From CAKSXP01 sp964609305 (GTDB lineage: Bacteria > Bacillota > Clostridia > Oscillospirales > Oscillospiraceae): a DNA stretch of 18,786 bases. A program made the position numbers and the translations under genes. The DNA lies in NCBI GenBank assembly GCA_964609305.1, contig CAZSRK010000042.1, positions 1 to 18,786 on the forward strand. Reading direction: 5' to 3'. Shown one piece after another: positions 7,688 to 15,173 of this stretch (its first letter is position 1; each line of letters begins with the position of its first letter). A model generated the notes under the pieces. The model saw only the letters and a program-made list of their open reading frames with translations, made no database searches and had not been told where the DNA came from.

Positions 7688-8550
7688 CAGTTGTACCTCC
7701 TTTTCTCAAGCGACTGCACGGACAGGAACAGAAACAGTGCGGTCACGGAGAGGTAATATACCACGGCGGTCAGGTCAAACACGCCGTTTACAAAGGTGTA
7801 AAACCGCTCGAACAGGGACAGCTTTGCCATGATGTCCGGCAGCAGCCCCTCAAACAGCTCCTGATCGGCAAGGTAGAGCGCCAGTATCCCGGCCAGCAGT
7901 ACTCCTCCGGTCATATATCCCAGTGTGTCGTTCTTGGTCAGATAGCGCACAATGGCGGCAAGCAGTACGGCTATCACGCACAGGGCGATCAGCGATCCGA
8001 GGGAAGTCGAAGAGATATATTCCGACAGGCTGACGCTGTAATAGTTAAACAGTATGACGGCCACCCCGATGCCGGCTGCAAGGCCCTGGTTATCGGTCAG
8101 TGAAGAGATGAACACGCCAAGGGCAATCAGCGCGGCGCCCAGGATGAAAAAGGCCAGAATCGAGCCGTAGGCTGTCAGCAGGCTTACGTCACCGAACATT
8201 GAAAAGACAAGCGGATAAAGGCAGATTATGCACAAAGGTATAAGAAAGACCGCAAGCAGCGACAGGTATTTTCCCAAAACGACCCCGGTGGAGGTGATAG
8301 GCAGCGAGTACAGGAGCTGGTCGGTTTTTTGCCGGCGCTCCTCCGCGATTACCCGCATGGTAAGCACCGGGACGATGATGACAAAGACTAGGCTGCCGAA
8401 GCTGAGCACATACTCGAAATTGCTTACAGCCGCCTGTATGTTGTACAGCATTGCCCCGACTCCCACAAAGGCGAGCAGGAAAGCGCCAAATACATAGGCT
8501 GTCAGAGAGTGGAAGCAGAGTCTGAGCTCATGTTTGACAACGGCGATCAT
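7687..8550 (-). CDS. ABC-2 type transporter permease (GldF-like)
   Basis: A 287-aa integral membrane protein with about six hydrophobic segments. The cytoplasmic loop after the second segment contains ERRQKTDQLLYSLPITSTG, the motif typical of ABC-2 permeases such as GldF and NosY-like proteins, where it contacts the ATPase. The start codon overlaps the ATPase stop as ATGA (4 bp), and the stop overlaps the next gene by one base. The overlaps and the constant gene order ATPase-permease-GldG indicate a single complex. Direction of transport and substrate cannot be read from the sequence; some related complexes may act mechanically on the envelope instead of moving a solute. Confidence 0.93.
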   Translation of the reverse strand: MIAVVKHELRLCFHSLTAYVFGAFLLAFVGVGAMLYNIQAAVSNFEYVLSFGSLVFVIIVPVLTMRVIAEERRQKTDQLLYSLPITSTGVVLGKYLSLLAVFLIPLCIICLYPLVFSMFGDVSLLTAYGSILAFFILGAALIALGVFISSLTDNQGLAAGIGVAVILFNYYSVSLSEYISSTSLGSLIALCVIAVLLAAIVRYLTKNDTLGYMTGGVLLAGILALYLADQELFEGLLPDIMAKLSLFERFYTFVNGVFDLTAVVYYLSVTALFLFLSVQSLEKRRYN

Positions 8551-9620
8551 TCGCTTTCCACCTCGCTTTCCGCAGAGGTGTTCCCGCCGTCCTCGGACGT
8601 GTCAGCAGGAACAGCTGCTTCCCGCTGCTCTCCGGTGTCCTCGTGTGCTGCCCCGTCCACGGCACCGGCCGTGCCGTTGCTTTCGGGCACGCCCTCGGTC
8701 AGCTCGAGGAAAACTTCCTCAAGGCTGGCTTTTTTCAGCGCCATTTCCAGAAGTGCGCTGCCCGAGGCGGCAAAGGCATAAAATACGGCGCGGGAGACCT
8801 CGTGGATATCCTCACGGTCGGTTTTGACGTGCGCCGTTACAAATTCAGGCCCCTCCTGAGCGCTGACAGACGTGACGCCGTCTATGCCGGAGAGCAGTTC
8901 CTGCATCTGCTCATACGGCGCATCTGTGACAATGAGGATCTCACTGTCAGCGAGAAACTGCTTTTCCAGGTTTTCAGGAGTATCGAAGGCCACGAGCTTT
9001 CCCTTGTCGATTATCAGTATCCAGTCGCAGATAGTCTGCACCTCGGAGAGTATATGGGAGCTGAGGATGACCGTATGGCTCTGCCCCAACTGCCTGATGA
9101 GATCGCGTATCTCTATTATCTGTATCGGGTCAAGGCCGACAGTCGGTTCGTCGAGGATGATGACTCTAGGGTTTGCAAGCAGGGCCTGCGCGATGCCCAC
9201 ACGCTGCCTGAAGCCCTTGGACAGATCGGAGATGCGGCGGTTTATGACCCCGCCAATGCCTGTTTGCTCGACCACTTCCTCTATCTGCCGGGTGAGTTCT
9301 GCCCCGCGCAGACCTTTTGCCTGTCCGACGAAGCGCAGGTATTCCTCCGGCGTGTCGTTCATGTACAGCGGTGGCTGTTCCGGAAGATAGCCTATCAGCC
9401 GTTTTGCGTCTTTGGCCTCGTCAAAAATGTCCAGGCCGTCTATTCTGACAGAGCCGGAGGTTGCCGACAGGCAGCCTGTCATGATGTTCATCGTTGTGGA
9501 CTTCCCGGCCCCGTTCGGGCCCAGAAAACCGTAGACATGGCCCTCGTCGATCTCAAAGGAGAGGTCCTCCACCGCCGCGAGAGCGCCATAGCACTTGGTC
9601 AAATGCTCAACTGTTATCAT
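8547..9620 (-). CDS. ABC transporter ATP-binding protein with acidic C-terminal tail
   Basis: The 357-aa cytoplasmic ATPase of the operon. Walker A is GPNGAGKST (34-42), the signature is LSKGF (133-137, in place of LSGGQ, a common variant in this subfamily), Walker B is VIILDE (153-158) and the switch histidine is H189. The domain after residue 210 matches the C-terminal extension of CcmA/GldA-like ATPases. Residues about 311-357 are an extra low-complexity tail, rich in E, D, G, A, S and T with almost no hydrophobic residues. ATG at 9620 has AAAGGAT upstream, 50 nt after the predicted transcription start. It is the first gene of the operon and is controlled by the direct-repeat promoter at 9677-9709. 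Confidence 0.94.
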   Translation of the reverse strand: MITVEHLTKCYGALAAVEDLSFEIDEGHVYGFLGPNGAGKSTTMNIMTGCLSATSGSVRIDGLDIFDEAKDAKRLIGYLPEQPPLYMNDTPEEYLRFVGQAKGLRGAELTRQIEEVVEQTGIGGVINRRISDLSKGFRQRVGIAQALLANPRVIILDEPTVGLDPIQIIEIRDLIRQLGQSHTVILSSHILSEVQTICDWILIIDKGKLVAFDTPENLEKQFLADSEILIVTDAPYEQMQELLSGIDGVTSVSAQEGPEFVTAHVKTDREDIHEVSRAVFYAFAASGSALLEMALKKASLEEVFLELTEGVPESNGTAGAVDGAAHEDTGEQREAAVPADTSEDGGNTSAESEVESE

Positions 9621-9676
9621 ATAAATGCCATCCTTTTGCTGTAATATCGGCCATCCGGCCGCCGTGTGTCCAGAAT

Positions 9677-9709
9677 ATGATATCCCGCGATGCTAAAGCC
9701 ACGCTAAAG
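9677..9709 (-). promoter_or_regulatory. Response-regulator type promoter of ABC/GldG/DUF4340 operon
   Basis: On the minus strand, two identical CTTTAGC half-sites (9703-9709 and 9692-9698) stand 11 bp apart; a 9-nt gap and a -10 box TATCAT (9677-9682) follow. The position 17 nt upstream of the -10 has no -35 match, and the half-sites cover that region, as in promoters activated by OmpR/PhoB-type regulators. Predicted start is near 9670. Confidence 0.72.
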
Positions 9710-9720
9710 GCGGATGCGGG

Positions 9721-9764
9721 CATGGGAAACCGGCAGAATGAATCATCATCCTGCCGGCCCCGTG
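9721..9764. terminator. Inverted repeat after lipoprotein gene, possible terminator
   Basis: CCGGCAG (9730-9736) pairs with CTGCCGG (9751-9757), extended by CATGGG (9721-9726) with CCCGTG (9759-9764). It lies just beyond the lipoprotein stop. The T-run is weak in that direction (TTT after the inner stem) and better on the plus strand (TTTT), so its working direction is uncertain. Confidence 0.5.
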
Positions 9765-9785
9765 TTTTGACGTCCATCTATGCCG

Positions 9786-10445
9786 TCAGCCGGCAGCCGT
9801 TCCGGTACCGTCATCGGTGCTGTCCGCGCCCGTGTCGTCGGTGCCGTCGGTTGTTGTGACGTCAGTTGTATCGGAAACGTCGTCAGTAGTGCTGTTATCA
9901 GATGTGCCGTCGATTATCCCGGAAGTGTCGTCAGTTGTAAGAACGTCAGAGGAGTCGTCGCCGGTAGTGTAATCGAGAATGATTATCTCCTGAACTCCGT
10001 CGTCATTGACAGTAACTGCGATCATATCGCCGAGCTCAATATCGCTCAAAGTCGTATCGTACAACAGGCCTGAGGAGGCGTACTTGTACTGCGCGTCAGA
10101 ATCGAGCGTTACTGTATCCGTGTTTCCCGTATCGGTGAGCGTGACGCCGTCAAGCGAGGCATAGTCGGCAATCTCCGTGTCCGACTCGTAGATGCTGATG
10201 GTAATGTCACTTTCACCGACGTAGGTCACTTCTCCAATCAGATCGTCTGCCTGCTCAGTGCCGTCACCGGTGTTCGTGTCGCTTACAGTATCCACCGGTG
10301 TTTCTGTTTCCGTGTCGGTGGCAGTGTCTGTTGCATCACTGTCCGTAGCATCGTCCTCCGTCGAACTGCTGCTGCAGCCGGCAAAAACGCTGATACAAAA
10401 AAGGAGTACAAAGCAGAGAGACAGTAGCCTGGTACGTTGTTTCAT
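9786..10445 (-). CDS. Predicted lipoprotein, Thr/Asp-rich, beta-barrel-like core
   Basis: A 219-aa secreted lipoprotein not assigned to a named family. Residues 1-23 are a lipoprotein signal (KQRTR, then a hydrophobic core, FAG before C24). Residues about 25-70 are S, T, D and E rich; the middle (about 72-160) starts GEVTYVGESDITISIYE and ends DMIAVTVNDDGVQEIIILDY, a pattern resembling DUF5666-like small beta domains; residues after about 165 are almost only T, D, S and G, probably an unstructured wall-spanning tail. The start is ATG 10445, with GAAGGT 7 nt upstream; ATGs at 10463 and 10481 lack one. It has its own direct-repeat promoter and is monocistronic. The shared promoter type links it to the ABC operon and the two-component system. 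Confidence 0.8.
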   Translation of the reverse strand: MKQRTRLLSLCFVLLFCISVFAGCSSSSTEDDATDSDATDTATDTETETPVDTVSDTNTGDGTEQADDLIGEVTYVGESDITISIYESDTEIADYASLDGVTLTDTGNTDTVTLDSDAQYKYASSGLLYDTTLSDIELGDMIAVTVNDDGVQEIIILDYTTGDDSSDVLTTDDTSGIIDGTSDNSTTDDVSDTTDVTTTDGTDDTGADSTDDGTGTAAG

Positions 10446-10503
10446 TTCATTACCTTCTTTCATGTTTAGGTTATTTGGCAATCCGTTTCACGATTGCGGC
10501 TTT

Positions 10504-10536
10504 ATTGTAGGCCGATATGCTAAAGACATGCTTAAG
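10504..10536 (-). promoter_or_regulatory. Response-regulator type promoter of lipoprotein gene
   Basis: On the minus strand, half-sites CTTAAGC (10530-10536) and CTTTAGC (10519-10525) are 11 bp apart, then 9 nt, then -10 box TACAAT (10504-10509). There is no -35 match at 17 nt. In the same 11-bp register, two more related 7-mers continue upstream, TTCACAG (10541-10547) and TTCACGG (10552-10558). Predicted start is near 10498. Confidence 0.72.
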
Positions 10537-10715
10537 ACGGCTGTGAAGAATCCGTGAACTTTTTGTGTACTGTATTTTAAGACCGGTTGGGAAATCAAAA
10601 TATTCTGTAAACAGCGCGCCTGCTCTGTTGCCGCATTCACGCGCGGGTAATATAATTGTATCCGTAATATGGATGGCGAAAAAGATTTCGGGAACAATGG
10701 AAAACCCGTACTGGT

Positions 10716-10748
10716 CTTTAGTCGTTTTTAAGGCCATTACATTATGAT
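10716..10748 (+). promoter_or_regulatory. Response-regulator type promoter of the two-component operon
   Basis: On the plus strand, CTTTAGT (10716-10722) and TTTAAGG (10727-10733) are 11 bp apart, then 9 nt, then -10 box TATGAT (10743-10748). The arrangement is the same as at the two neighbouring promoters. Predicted start is near 10755, leaving a leader of about 47 nt to the response regulator ATG. Positive autoregulation is the natural inference. The rest of 10446-10801 shows nothing else I can name. Confidence 0.7.
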
Positions 10749-10801
10749 AAAGGCGCCTGATACGGCGGCCTGTATAAGAAATATATAAAGGAGGAAGGGC
10801 A

Positions 10802-11476
10802 ATGCGTCTGCTGATTGCAGAGGACGACCCGAAACTGCTCAAATCCCTGAAGCATATTTTTCAGGGCAACAAATATATAGTGGATGCCGTTTCCAACGGG
10901 ACGGACGCGCTGGCCTACGCCGAGACGGAGGAATACGACGGCCTTGTTCTGGACATCATGATGCCCGGCTTGGACGGTGTCGAGGTGCTAAAAAGGCTGC
11001 GCAGCCGTGGAGTGTCCACCCCGGCGCTGTTTCTTACCGCGAAGACGGAGGTATATCAGCGTGTGGAAGGGCTGGATGCCGGTGCGGACGACTATCTGCC
11101 AAAGCCCTTTTCAACGGCGGAGTTGCTAGCACGGGTACGGGCCATGTTGCGCAGGAAGGACAATTACACCCCGGATCTTTTGCATGCGGGCGAGCTTGTG
11201 CTCAACCGCTCCACCTATGAACTTTTATATTCCGGACAGGCACAGGCGCTCAGCGGCAGGGAGTTTCAGATAATGGAAATCTTGATGCAAAGGCCCAATT
11301 TCATCGTGACCGTCGATGAACTGCTGTCCCATGTGTGGGGATGGGACAGCGAAGTGGATGTAAGTGTAGTCTGGGTGCATATATCCAACATACGGAAAAA
11401 ACTGACGGCGCTCGGTGCGCCAGTAACGATACGGTTTGTACGCAGCGCCGGCTATATACTGGAGAAGGCCAGATGA
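10802..11476 (+). CDS. OmpR-family response regulator transcription factor (CiaR-like)
   Basis: A 224-aa cytoplasmic regulator. The receiver domain (1-115) has the acidic pocket E7-D8-D9, phosphoacceptor D51 in LVLDIMMPG, T79 in FLTAKT and K101 in YLPKPFS. The C-terminal winged helix (about 127-222) has LSGREFQIMEILMQRPN, LLSHVWGWDSEVDVSVVWVHISNIRKKL and a final GYILEK. AAGGAGG lies 8-9 nt before the ATG. The stop overlaps the kinase start by 4 bp. I infer CiaR-like specificity from the TTTAAG/CTTTAG-N5 repeats found in front of this gene and two neighbouring units; the protein itself is also compatible with other OmpR/PhoB regulators of Clostridia. Confidence 0.93.
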   Translation: MRLLIAEDDPKLLKSLKHIFQGNKYIVDAVSNGTDALAYAETEEYDGLVLDIMMPGLDGVEVLKRLRSRGVSTPALFLTAKTEVYQRVEGLDAGADDYLPKPFSTAELLARVRAMLRRKDNYTPDLLHAGELVLNRSTYELLYSGQAQALSGREFQIMEILMQRPNFIVTVDELLSHVWGWDSEVDVSVVWVHISNIRKKLTALGAPVTIRFVRSAGYILEKAR

Positions 11477-12693
11477 TCTACCGGCTGAGAAAAAAGTTTA
11501 TCAAGATATGCATGCTGTCGTTTATAGCGGTGTTCCTTGTCCTGTTTTCCGCGGTGTATCTGGTCACGGAGCTTCAGACCACCGCAATGCTGGATACGCT
11601 TGCGGACATCGTTTCAGAATACGATGGCCGCTTTCCTACTTTTGAAGAGTTCGGCGAGGAGAACCAGGGTTACCGGACCGAGATAATAAACCAGGAATCT
11701 CCGTTCACAACGCGTTTTTTTACCGTACGTTTTGACTTGACGGGCAGACTCTGGTCGGTCGATATCCAGTCCATCGCCAGCGTTACGCGGGACGAGGCGG
11801 TCGAGTATGCGGATACGGCCCTTGACAGGGGCAGCGAACGCGGCTGGATGGGAAATTTTCGCTACAAGGTCAGCAGTACCGACAGCGGCAACACTGTGGT
11901 GTTCATAAACGGGACTGACGAAAAGAAGATGAACCGGCGGTTTTTGCTCTCAGCCTCGTCTGTGTTCGTCGGCGGCAGCCTCGTTGTGCTTTTGCTGGTG
12001 GTGCTGTTTTCCAAACGGGCAGTGAAACCGGCAGTCGAGAGCTACGAAAAACAAAAGCAATTTATTACGGACGCAAACCACGAATTAAAGACGCCTCTGA
12101 CCCTGCTGCGAACAAATCTGGACATACTGGAAAGCGAGAGCGGGCCCAATGAATGGCTCAGTGACATACGCGAGGAGACCGAGCTTATGACGGAGCTGGT
12201 CAACCGGCTCGTGCTGCTGACCCGTATGGACGAGGAGCGGGACAAGCCGGAGGCGCGCCCTTTCAGTCTCAGTGATGCGGCTTCGGAGACGGTATCGGCC
12301 TTTTTCCCGGCCGTCCGGAAAAGTGAGAAGGAGCTTTCGGTGAATATAGCGCCGGAGGTGGAGTACACGGGGGATGAGGCGGCAATATGCCAGCTTATAT
12401 CCATCCTTATGGACAACGCCGTTAAATACTGCGATGCGCGCGGCACTATCCGGGTAGGGTTGTCCGGCGGCAGACATCCGGTGCTGACCGTCGACAACAG
12501 CTGCGCCGCGGCAAAAGAACTGGAATTTGACCGGCTTTTCGACCGTTTTTATCGCGCTGACAAGGCCAGGACCTATGGCAGTGGTTTCGGTATCGGTCTG
12601 TCCATTGCAAAGGATATCGTCGAGAAGCACCGCGGCGTGATAAGCGCATTTGACCCGGGCGATGGCATTGTCCGGTTCCAGGTCAGGTTTTAG
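11473..12693 (+). CDS. Sensor histidine kinase, cognate to upstream response regulator
   Basis: A 406-aa membrane kinase. TM1 is about 13-33 and TM2 about 157-179, enclosing an extracytoplasmic sensor of roughly 120 residues with no family I recognise. The HisKA helix has phosphoacceptor H203 in ITDANHELKTPLTLLRTN. The ATPase domain shows the N-box LMDNAVKYC and the glycine-rich GSGFGIGLSIAKDIVEKH. The G1 box reads VDNSCAA where DNGxGI is usual; the FDRFYRADKAR F-box region is intact. The start is the ATG at 11473 within ATGA, with GGAGAAGG just upstream inside the regulator gene; reading further upstream in frame would only overlap the regulator. The single-domain kinase without HAMP resembles the CiaH type. 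The signal is unknown. Confidence 0.92.
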   Translation: MIYRLRKKFIKICMLSFIAVFLVLFSAVYLVTELQTTAMLDTLADIVSEYDGRFPTFEEFGEENQGYRTEIINQESPFTTRFFTVRFDLTGRLWSVDIQSIASVTRDEAVEYADTALDRGSERGWMGNFRYKVSSTDSGNTVVFINGTDEKKMNRRFLLSASSVFVGGSLVVLLLVVLFSKRAVKPAVESYEKQKQFITDANHELKTPLTLLRTNLDILESESGPNEWLSDIREETELMTELVNRLVLLTRMDEERDKPEARPFSLSDAASETVSAFFPAVRKSEKELSVNIAPEVEYTGDEAAICQLISILMDNAVKYCDARGTIRVGLSGGRHPVLTVDNSCAAAKELEFDRLFDRFYRADKARTYGSGFGIGLSIAKDIVEKHRGVISAFDPGDGIVRFQVRF

Positions 12694-12750
12694 TGCCGGG
12701 AGGTGTAAGCGCCCAACAAACGGCTTTTAGACAACCGGCTTTATTTCTCT

Positions 12751-12779
12751 TTGCTATATCCCCGATACAGTAGTATAAT
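12751..12779 (+). promoter_or_regulatory. Promoter of GNAT gene
   Basis: TTGCTA (12751-12756) and a perfect TATAAT (12774-12779), 17 nt apart. Start expected near 12786, about 55 nt before the ATG; the leader contains a small GGATAC/GTGTCC hairpin near 12805-12822. Confidence 0.75.
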
Positions 12780-12841
12780 ATGTCGCAGAAAAACAGCGCC
12801 CGGATACAACTTCGTGTCCAGGGTACGGAAAAGGAGCCGGC

Positions 12842-13396
12842 ATGATAACCTGCAAACAAGTGGACGCTGACTTTCTGCCGCAGTATGACAGCATACCGAT
12901 GCGCGTGGAGGTCACCCAGGAATTTGCGATCGAAAAACCGGAGGGCGGCCTGGGCGGACTTATCCTGAAGAGAGCTCCGTCGGGGCCCTATGTAAAGGAC
13001 TTCCTGGAAAGTGGCGGAGAGAGCGCCGTGAAATGGCAGGAAAGGTTCGATATCTCCAACTGGGCATTCTTTATGGCCTTTGACGGAGAGCTCCCAGTCG
13101 GAGGCACCGCAGTCGCCTCGCGCACGAAAGGCGTCGATATGCTCGCGAACCGGGACGACCTTGCCGTGCTCTGGGATATACGGGTAGACGGACGGTACAA
13201 AAGACGTGGAATCGGGCAGGCGCTTTTCGATATGGTGGCCGCCTGGGCGCGAAAACAGGGACTTGTCCAGATGAAGATAGAGTGCCAGAACAATAACGTT
13301 CCCGCAGTCCTTTTTTATCATAAACAGGGGGCTGTGCTCTCCGCCATTGACGAATACGCCTATTACGACGAGCCGGAGTGCCGCCATGAGACGTAG
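12842..13396 (+). CDS. GNAT family N-acetyltransferase
   Basis: A 184-aa cytoplasmic acetyl-CoA-dependent acyltransferase. The acetyl-CoA binding motif A is clear: VLWDIRVDGRYKRRGIGQAL (residues 109-128), a beta strand followed by the R/Q-x-x-G-x-G/A loop (RRGIGQA), and motif B follows with MKIECQNNNVPAVLFYHKQG, where the N and Y residues are typical. The layout resembles the streptothricin-acetyltransferase-like branch, but substrate cannot be assigned. AAGGAG is 6-7 nt before the ATG. It has its own promoter and a strong terminator, so it is monocistronic and probably not part of the upstream two-component operon. Confidence 0.88.
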   Translation: MITCKQVDADFLPQYDSIPMRVEVTQEFAIEKPEGGLGGLILKRAPSGPYVKDFLESGGESAVKWQERFDISNWAFFMAFDGELPVGGTAVASRTKGVDMLANRDDLAVLWDIRVDGRYKRRGIGQALFDMVAAWARKQGLVQMKIECQNNNVPAVLFYHKQGAVLSAIDEYAYYDEPECRHET

Positions 13397-13461
13397 TTTA
13401 TCATGTATCTGGACCTGTGACCCCGGCACGGCGCTTCCGGTTGATAATACCGTGATACAGA

Positions 13462-13511
13462 CACAAAACCGAAGCCTTTTGACTTATATGGCGAAAAGCT
13501 TCGGTTTTGTG
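13462..13511. terminator. Bidirectional terminator between GNAT and glycosyltransferase genes
   Basis: A perfect 14-bp stem (13462-13475 with 13498-13511, CACAAAACCGAAGC) continues inward with TTTT/AAAA past a bulged C. The T-rich right arm and following ATTTCTT suit the plus strand; the A-rich left arm gives GTTTTGTG on the minus strand. The flanking genes converge on it. Confidence 0.82.
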
Positions 13512-13536
13512 ATTTCTTAAATTGACATGACAGATT

Positions 13537-15004
13537 TTAGTCCCCGGGCTCCGGCGATATCCTCATATCCTGTGTCGGGCGTCTTTTCCGGGGCAGGGAA
13601 GCGACGGAAAATGAGGCCAGCAGGCACAATGCCGGGGTAAGCGCATAGTGATACCGGCCCGCGACCTCAACAAGCATCTGGGCCGCAGTCAACCCGAGCA
13701 CGAACAGCCATACCAGCAGCCAGGCATCATATTTGCGACGGCGCGGAAGCAGTGCGAGCCCCGGCAGCGCCGCCATCCAGAGAAGCAGCCAGGCTCCGTC
13801 GCACAGACCTTCCATAGCCCCGGGATGGGACAGCGCGCCGCCAGCATAGAAAACGCAGGAGCTATCGTTTACCAGGAGAGCCTGGAATTTTGATTGAAGC
13901 AGCTTCAGAAGCGCGTGCGGACGGGAAAGCAGGGATCTTGCGCGGTCAAAGGCGATGGACTGCATCTCGAGCTGCAGCGCCTCGGGGTCATAATCCCCCG
14001 CCGGCGTACATCCGTGAAGTGAGATACTCGCTATCACTCGGGTTCCAGACTCCGCCGCTGTCCTCATTGAGGCCAACGGCCAGACTGTATCCCACGCTTT
14101 GGGCCGGGTCGGTGCCAATCCGCTGGCCTAAGATGAAGCTTGTCAGCTCATTCGCGAGCAGACCGAGTCGTGCAAGTGCCTCACGTCCGCACGAGGGGCA
14201 GCGGATGAAAAACAGACAAATTCCCATTAGGATAAGGCCGATGGCGGCAACGGGGCGCGAAGCCTGTATAAGCGCAAGTATGAGCCCAAGCGCCACGGCC
14301 AGGGCCAGATTGTGTCGCAGCTGCGTAAACTGCCGGAATTCAAGCGCGCAACATGCGGCAAGCAGGATAAGGAAGGTGTACCACGGCTCGGACAGCACGA
14401 ACATGTTATATACCGTCTGGCTGGGCAGCAATGTCCAGGCAAGTCCTGCGCCGAGGCCGCACAGAGGACTGTGAAGGCGTGCGCCCAGGCGTAACAGGCA
14501 CATGCAGCTCAGACAGGACAAAAGTACGTTCACCACCGCCGCTGTCATTGGCGAGGGGCCGGTCAGTATGTAAAAAAGGCTCAAAAAGCTTGAATAGCCA
14601 AAGATATGCGGAAATGTTGGAATATATTGATCCAGATAGCTTCCCGACTCAATGCGCCATGACTCAGCCAGTTTGGCGGCAAGGCCATGGAAAGTGGCAT
14701 AATCAACACTGGGAGCGATGGGATGTGTAAGCACCCAGGTTAGTTTTACCGCCAGACACAGGGCCAGAACAGTTCCCGCCAGCATCGGAAAGCGCCCTTG
14801 CGCAAGCGCGTCCAGCCGGTCACGGTAAAACCAGACAAGGAAGAGAAACAGCAGCCCGGCGGCAAGCGTGACCGGGGCCAGCCAGTGGCAGAAGCCGAGA
14901 GCCCAGAACCGCAGGTTTCCCACAATTACGCCGGCGCACAGCAGCGCCGAGGCCAGTACGGTGATCCACAGGCACAGCGGAAAGAGCTTTCGAAAAACTG
15001 ACAT
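13537..15004 (-). pseudogene. Frameshifted glycosyltransferase family 39-like membrane protein
   Basis: Two overlapping reading frames make up one polytopic protein of about 488 aa. The first frame (15004 to about 13995) has several membrane segments and the GT39/ArnT-like start HPIAPSVDYATFHGLA with its conserved acidic residue, plus GYSLAVGLNEDSGGVWNPSDSEYL. It then runs into a stop at 13988 as MYAGGGL. The second frame continues the same protein as DYDPEALQLEMQSIAFDRARSLLSR through the C-terminal membrane segments to 13537. Removing one base from the five-C run at 13995-13999 restores MYAGGDYDPE. The start is ATG 15004, with GGGAGG about 10 nt upstream. Such enzymes move sugars from polyprenyl-phosphate donors outside the membrane. 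A sequencing error in the homopolymer, a real mutation and slippage are all possible. Confidence 0.82.
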
Positions 15005-15038
15005 GCTGCCGTTCCCTCCCAATCATATTTCCGCAAAC

Positions 15039-15067
15039 ATGATAGCACTACCAAAGGGAAAAAGCAA
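15039..15067 (-). promoter_or_regulatory. Promoter of glycosyltransferase gene
   Basis: On the minus strand, TTGCTT (15062-15067) and TATCAT (15039-15044) are exactly 17 nt apart. The predicted start is about 30 nt before the ATG at 15004. Confidence 0.68.
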
Positions 15068-15123
15068 TCCGCCTGTTTTTGATGAAAAAAGGGGACAGGG
15101 AACATAAGGATGTGATTTGTGTA

Positions 15124-15166
15124 GAAAAAAGGAAAATGCGGCGGGATTAAATAACAACCCGCCGCA
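15124..15166 (-). terminator. Terminator of small lipoprotein gene
   Basis: TGCGGCGGG (15137-15145) pairs with CCCGCCGCA (15158-15166); on the minus strand the stem is followed by TTTTCCTTTTTT. It begins just after the lipoprotein stop codon. Confidence 0.88.
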
Positions 15167-15173
15167 AAAAGCA

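Noticed and set aside
8643..9644. Long plus-strand open frame of 333 codons opposite the ABC ATPase
   Set aside because: It is the shadow of a gene with clear Walker motifs; its translation shows no domain, and no ribosome site precedes it.
9721..9764. Strong bidirectional terminator between the lipoprotein and ABC operon
   Set aside because: The stem is real, but T-runs are short on both strands, so it is listed only as a possible terminator.
11335..11472. Upstream in-frame extension of the histidine kinase
   Set aside because: It lies inside the response regulator gene; the ATGA overlap at 11473 with an upstream GGAGAAGG is the normal coupled start.
12725..12745. CTTTTAG and CTTTAT near the GNAT promoter as a fourth response-regulator site
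   Set aside because: The two elements are 14 bp apart instead of 11, and the promoter has its own -35 (TTGCTA) and perfect -10, so the shared geometry is missing.
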